Assembly: GCA_903772945.1 (NCBI GenBank)
Contig: CAICTM010000259.1
Location: forward strand, 19,518 to 83,517
Length of the DNA stretch: 64,000 nucleotides
Reading direction: 5' to 3'
Source of the DNA: Seminavis robusta
Taxonomy: Eukaryota; Bacillariophyta; Bacillariophyceae; Naviculales; Naviculaceae
Position numbers and translations under genes: made by a program
Part shown: piece after piece, positions 60,603 to 64,000 of the stretch
How positions within the stretch are numbered: position 1 is the first letter of the stretch
Layout: each line of letters opens with the position of its first letter
Notes under the pieces: generated by a model
Databases searched by the model: none
Seen by the model: the letters and a program-made list of their open reading frames with translations, nothing else
What the model was told of the DNA's origin: nothing

Positions 60603-61985
60603 TCATTGCGAGGGCATCTGGGATGGTATCGGTATCCCCCACGTCTTGTTTCGTCTCAGCTGCATGACCAATAATAGCAAACAGAAAAAAGGGTGAGACC
60701 AAAATAAACTAAAGCTTGCCATTCTGTATGTATGTACCCAACAAACATGCAACAAATTTTGATAATACTGTACGTATCGTACCGCCTTCATGAGTTTTGG
60801 ATTCTGCAGTACTTGTTTGGAACTTTCCATGACTTGTGGCGGAGTACTCCCACGAGGAACCGCCACGAGTATTTCATCATTTTGGAGATTGTACGATTGC
60901 AACGTGAGTGCATTGATCATTTCGGTAGGTGTTGTTGTAGTAGACTTTTTTTTGTTTTTGTGCGTGGAACAATCCATGCGCAACAATCGCAAAAAGGTTT
61001 GTCGTGCCATGGTGGGATCGGATGCCAAGGAGGGTAGGAGTTGTAAGAGTTGTGCAATTCGTATTGGTTTCTGTTGTTGTTGTGTATGTGTACCGGTATC
61101 GCCACCAAGTATATCGTACTCGAGTGCGACAAACTCGTAGGCGTACACTTGGGGCAGCAACAGCAGTACGAGGACTCGTTGAGTAGTCAGTTGATGTTTG
61201 GAAATTTCAAATACCGTTTCGAGACCATTATCGTCCTCGGCAAATCGGACGGACCGTAAATCGCCGCGGACCATGTCTTTGTGATTGCTGCTTGTAGTGG
61301 TACTGCGAAGACAGGACTGTAAAAGAATGGATTCGTTTGGTGTTGCTGGTTGTTGCTCTTGTTTGGATTTGGACCGTTTGGATGATGACTTTCGTTTTGG
61401 AGATTTCTTGGGAGATCGTTTCTTCTTTTGCTGATTGAGTTTTTGCTTGTCTTGTTCCAAAAAGGTTCGAAAGGAGGAGAGGGTATCTTCATTGGCATCT
61501 TCATCTTCTGTAGATATTGCCGACTTAGTAGTAATAGTCTTGTCTATTGAAGATCTAGCCAATTGTACTTGTAAGCACTGCTGGATGAGATGCTGAGTGA
61601 TAAAGATCAAGACAGCCAGACTGAAGCCTCTATAGACTTCCCACAGGACATCCATTCCATCACCCACTAGTAGAATACTAGTAGTACTAGTACATAGCAT
61701 GACAGCCAGCAACATGCCCAAAATCCACCCATACAACTTTTCCTTTCTTTTTCTTTCCTCATCTTCCTGACATTCAGATTGTTGATATATAGAATATATG
61801 GCAGCCATTCCAACAGTGCCACTGGCTACAGAGCAGCTGAGAAGGGTAGCATGGCCCACCCAACCATGCAGAAATACAAGAGCCAAACTGGTCACACCCA
61901 GATAATCCCACTGAGGCTTTCTGTTCCTCTTATCATGGTTATTCTTATTGTTCTTGTTTGGATGAATCCAATACATCATTCTCAT
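60603..61985 (-). CDS. Multi-pass membrane protein with basic cytosolic loop, unknown function
   Basis: Single-exon 460-residue protein. Hydrophobic helices lie at about 29-65 (one or two), 85-107 and 115-135, and one or two more near 420-440. Between them is a highly basic, serine-rich region (KKKRSPKKSPKRKSSSKRS) and then SVRFAEDDNGLETVFEI, which contains an RVxF-like RSVRFAE motif that can dock protein phosphatase 1. The rest is Gln/Thr-rich. I recognise no family. The PP1 idea is inference from a short motif. Confidence 0.7.
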   Translation of the reverse strand: MRMMYWIHPNKNNKNNHDKRNRKPQWDYLGVTSLALVFLHGWVGHATLLSCSVASGTVGMAAIYSIYQQSECQEDEERKRKEKLYGWILGMLLAVMLCTSTTSILLVGDGMDVLWEVYRGFSLAVLIFITQHLIQQCLQVQLARSSIDKTITTKSAISTEDEDANEDTLSSFRTFLEQDKQKLNQQKKKRSPKKSPKRKSSSKRSKSKQEQQPATPNESILLQSCLRSTTTSSNHKDMVRGDLRSVRFAEDDNGLETVFEISKHQLTTQRVLVLLLLPQVYAYEFVALEYDILGGDTGTHTQQQQKPIRIAQLLQLLPSLASDPTMARQTFLRLLRMDCSTHKNKKKSTTTTPTEMINALTLQSYNLQNDEILVAVPRGSTPPQVMESSKQVLQNPKLMKAVRYVQYYQNLLHVCWVHTYRMASFSLFWSHPFFCLLLLVMQLRRNKTWGIPIPSQMPSQ

Positions 61986-62918
61986 TATTGTCTTATTGTT
62001 CTTATTAATAATATTGACTTCATTGCCTTGCTATGATCATGTTGCGTTCTGCTTTCGTGTTTGTATCGTCGTTGTGTCAAGCAACGAGAGCCCCTGAAAC
62101 GCACGCGGTTGTATTATACGTATAACATTTTCACTATGTATTCTACAGATCATACGTATTACACATATAACATTTTTAATATGTATTAAACAAGTTATAC
62201 GTATAACATAGATAACACAAGTGGAACAATATTATACGTATTACATGTATTATGTGTTGTACGTATTTGACGTATTACATGTATTATGTGTTATACGTAT
62301 TTTACGTATAATACACAGCGACGAATTTTTGCTAAGTTTTTTTTGCCAGTGTTGTTTTGCCAGGTTTTTGCCAGGTGTTTGGGAGGCAGAAGGAAGATGC
62401 ACTGTTGCAGCCATAATACCTGACAGCTATCAAGTAAATGGACTCTTACTATCTGAACTCTCTCATGTTGCCTAGATACAATATCAATGATGAAGAATGG
62501 ACTCCTTCTTCCATCATTGTGAATGTAGCAACCTCACTAGCTATGATACGCCAAAGGAGATAAACATAATGGATACTCTGGGGTTCGATAATTATCGAAT
62601 GAGAAATCGACGTGTATTGGCTCCCTTCGATGTATCAATCTTGTGAGCCGAGCGCATATTAAGAGAAGTATTGATGCCATAATGACTTTGTAACTTCCTT
62701 GCAAGACCCATGCTGATTCCGCATCAAAACAAGGATTTGATAAGAGGCGAAATCACATTACCAATCATAAAGTTAGTCCAAGGAGTCGTTTTACAAACAA
62801 CAGGCCCAAAGAGGACAGCAACAAAACCAACCAATCAGCTTCCTGTTCGAGTGGGGCGAAGTGTCAAAATGTCTATTCTCTTCAACTTTCTATCTAGCCA
62901 GAGAACACAGACGATGGT
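61986..62918. other. AT-rich region before the transposase remnant
   Basis: Contains the first ATACGTA-type array (62104-62320). No gene is seen, but part of it may belong to the mobile element whose open frame begins at 62919. Confidence 0.45.
62104..62320. repeat. ATACGTATAACA-type array, copy 1
   Basis: Roughly ten-base, variable units such as TATACGTATAACA, ATACGTATTACA and TGTATTATGTG over about 220 bp. The words are largely self-complementary. Confidence 0.75.
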
Positions 62919-63533
62919 ATGCTACCCAAGTTCCAGACATGCAACAAGCTTCATCGTGGCCATGTACAACTAGAAGAGGCACAAGTGAAAGTGTTAAGTA
63001 CTCATCTTGGCACAGAAGCCGTTACACTAGCGGAACAATGCCTAAAGAACCACCTCTCGCCAAGTGTTGTTAAGACTTTACTTTATGAACGGACAGGCTC
63101 ATCTCTAACTTTGAAACAAATCGAATCTCTAAGGAAGAGTTTGCATCAAGGAGTTGTCTTGTCTTTGGTGAAGCCAGACGGTACCATCTCTCAAGTACCG
63201 CATCAGGGGGCGACAGCTGCAGACAAGAGGGAATTGCACATAGAGTCTGGGATAGCTGCCGATGGGCAGTCTTTCAGTCACACATGGGCATTGTTCCCAT
63301 GTGCTTCAAAGTGGATATTCCAGTGGTTCTACCGAAATGCCATGCCCCGACTTCATTCGGCCAAAACTCTGTCGAGAGTAGAAGTGGCTGCTTATGATGA
63401 AGACGAGAAGTGTTACATGATGTTCCAACAACAGACCGGTGTTGGCAAACCATTCTCAAATGCTGTAGTTCAGCTTTGTAATTGCACTACTCTGTGCAAC
63501 ACCAGGCTCAAAGCATTGGTGACAAAATGCTGA
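62919..63533 (+). pseudogene. MULE-like transposase remnant
   Basis: Open for 204 codons from an ATG at 62919. SPSVVKTLLYERTGSSLTLK resembles the DNA-binding-side segment of MULE/FAR1-type transposases. GQSFSHTWALFPCASKWIFQ then AMPRLHSAKTLSRVEVAAYD and DEDEK fit the following catalytic region, including an acidic TDxD-like position. The frame stops soon after, and no full transposase core is present, so I call it a truncated copy. It lies between two ATACGTA-type arrays. Confidence 0.5.
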
Positions 63534-64000
63534 CAGTCCAGGATGGTAGATAGGATGCGTGGTGATGGATCCATCTTCGTTTCGGCGCTTCGCGGTCATC
63601 GGAATGGCTTCTTGAATACATGTAACAAAGTTGCGGGGAGTGATTTGTTCGGGGAAAAAGGACCAGGATTGTCAGGGCCAAAGGGAATCCCCTCCTCAGA
63701 TTCCTCAGCCTTCGTCTCTTCTGCATCATTCTCGTTTGCCCCGTGACCGTCTTGCGGACCAGATTCATCATCAGAATCCACCATGATGCCTAAACGAAAA
63801 TACTAAACAAGAAAACAAAAATAGGTGAGACAACGAACACGGGTAATACGTATAATACAGGTAATACATATAATACATGTGATACGTATAACACGTGTGA
63901 TATGCATAATACATTTTACACCTGTTACACGTATAACACGTAACATAATAACACATTACAATGCATAACACGTCACGCGTAACGTATAACACGCGTAACA
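63534..64000. other. Downstream flank of the transposase remnant
   Basis: No gene is recognised; an 87-codon minus-strand frame at 63508-63771 is probably chance. The second ATACGTA-type array starts near 63841 and runs off the window. Confidence 0.45.
63841..64000. repeat. ATACGTATAACA-type array, copy 2 (runs off the window)
   Basis: Units such as GGTAATACGTATAATACA, CACGTATAACACG and ATGCATAACACG. It resembles 62104-62320, and with it brackets the transposase remnant. Confidence 0.75.

Overview
This window is nuclear DNA of a photosynthetic stramenopile, most likely a pennate diatom. The evidence is short GT-AG introns (about 75-160 bp), single-gene transcription units on both strands, a DUF6824-type gene, LRR and adhesin-like proteins on Pro/Ser/Thr stalks, and a triosephosphate isomerase with a plastid-type leader. 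No gene here allows a species call. All functional names come from reading translated motifs by eye; no database was searched.

Layout. 1-2.95 kb: gene-poor, with a nested MITE. 2.96-5.08 kb (-): triosephosphate isomerase fused to an SMP-30/gluconolactonase-like domain. 6.34-8.30 kb (+): two-exon nuclear coiled-coil protein. 8.64-11.52 kb (-): membrane-anchored LRR protein. 13.62-16.55 kb (+): NhaC-type antiporter. 18.13-19.19 kb (-): DUF6824 protein. 19.59-20.86 kb (-): GT10 fucosyltransferase-like enzyme. 21.23-22.12 kb (+): secreted Cys-rich protein. 23.9-26.07 kb (+): SLC6/SNF transporter. 26.1-31.2 kb: repeat-rich, with a dead retroelement, a second inverted-repeat element and tandem duplications. 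31.18-41.11 kb (+): a giant adhesin-like surface gene with acidic N-terminus, membrane segment, two Pro/Ser-rich stalks, a 126-bp repeat array and two BspA/DUF285-like modules. 41.63-42.31 kb (-): small four-helix membrane protein. 43.32-45.33 kb (-): four-exon SPFH/Band 7 protein. 46.39-47.57 kb (+): NmrA-like protein. 48.3-49.2 kb (-): possible retroelement remnant. 51.13-56.58 kb (-): 16-exon thermolysin-like (M4) metalloprotease with three PPC-like modules and a propeller-like tail. 57.59-59.90 kb (+): ERMARD-like protein. 60.60-61.99 kb (-): membrane protein of unknown function. 62.0-64.0 kb: MULE-like transposase remnant between two decamer-like AT arrays.

How it fits together. There is no operon or pathway cluster. 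The recurring theme is the cell surface and secretory route: two large proteins share the plan cytosolic N-terminus, membrane anchor, Pro/Ser/Thr stalk, repeat head, and near them lie a secreted protease, a Golgi glycosyltransferase, a secreted glycoprotein and two Na+-linked membrane transporters. The most unusual items are the isomerase/SMP-30 fusion, the adhesin with duplicated intron-bearing modules, and the protease whose exons repeat as cassettes. Two genes carry reading-frame breaks (the 126-bp array in the adhesin and a single base in the protease) that could be assembly errors or genuine decay.
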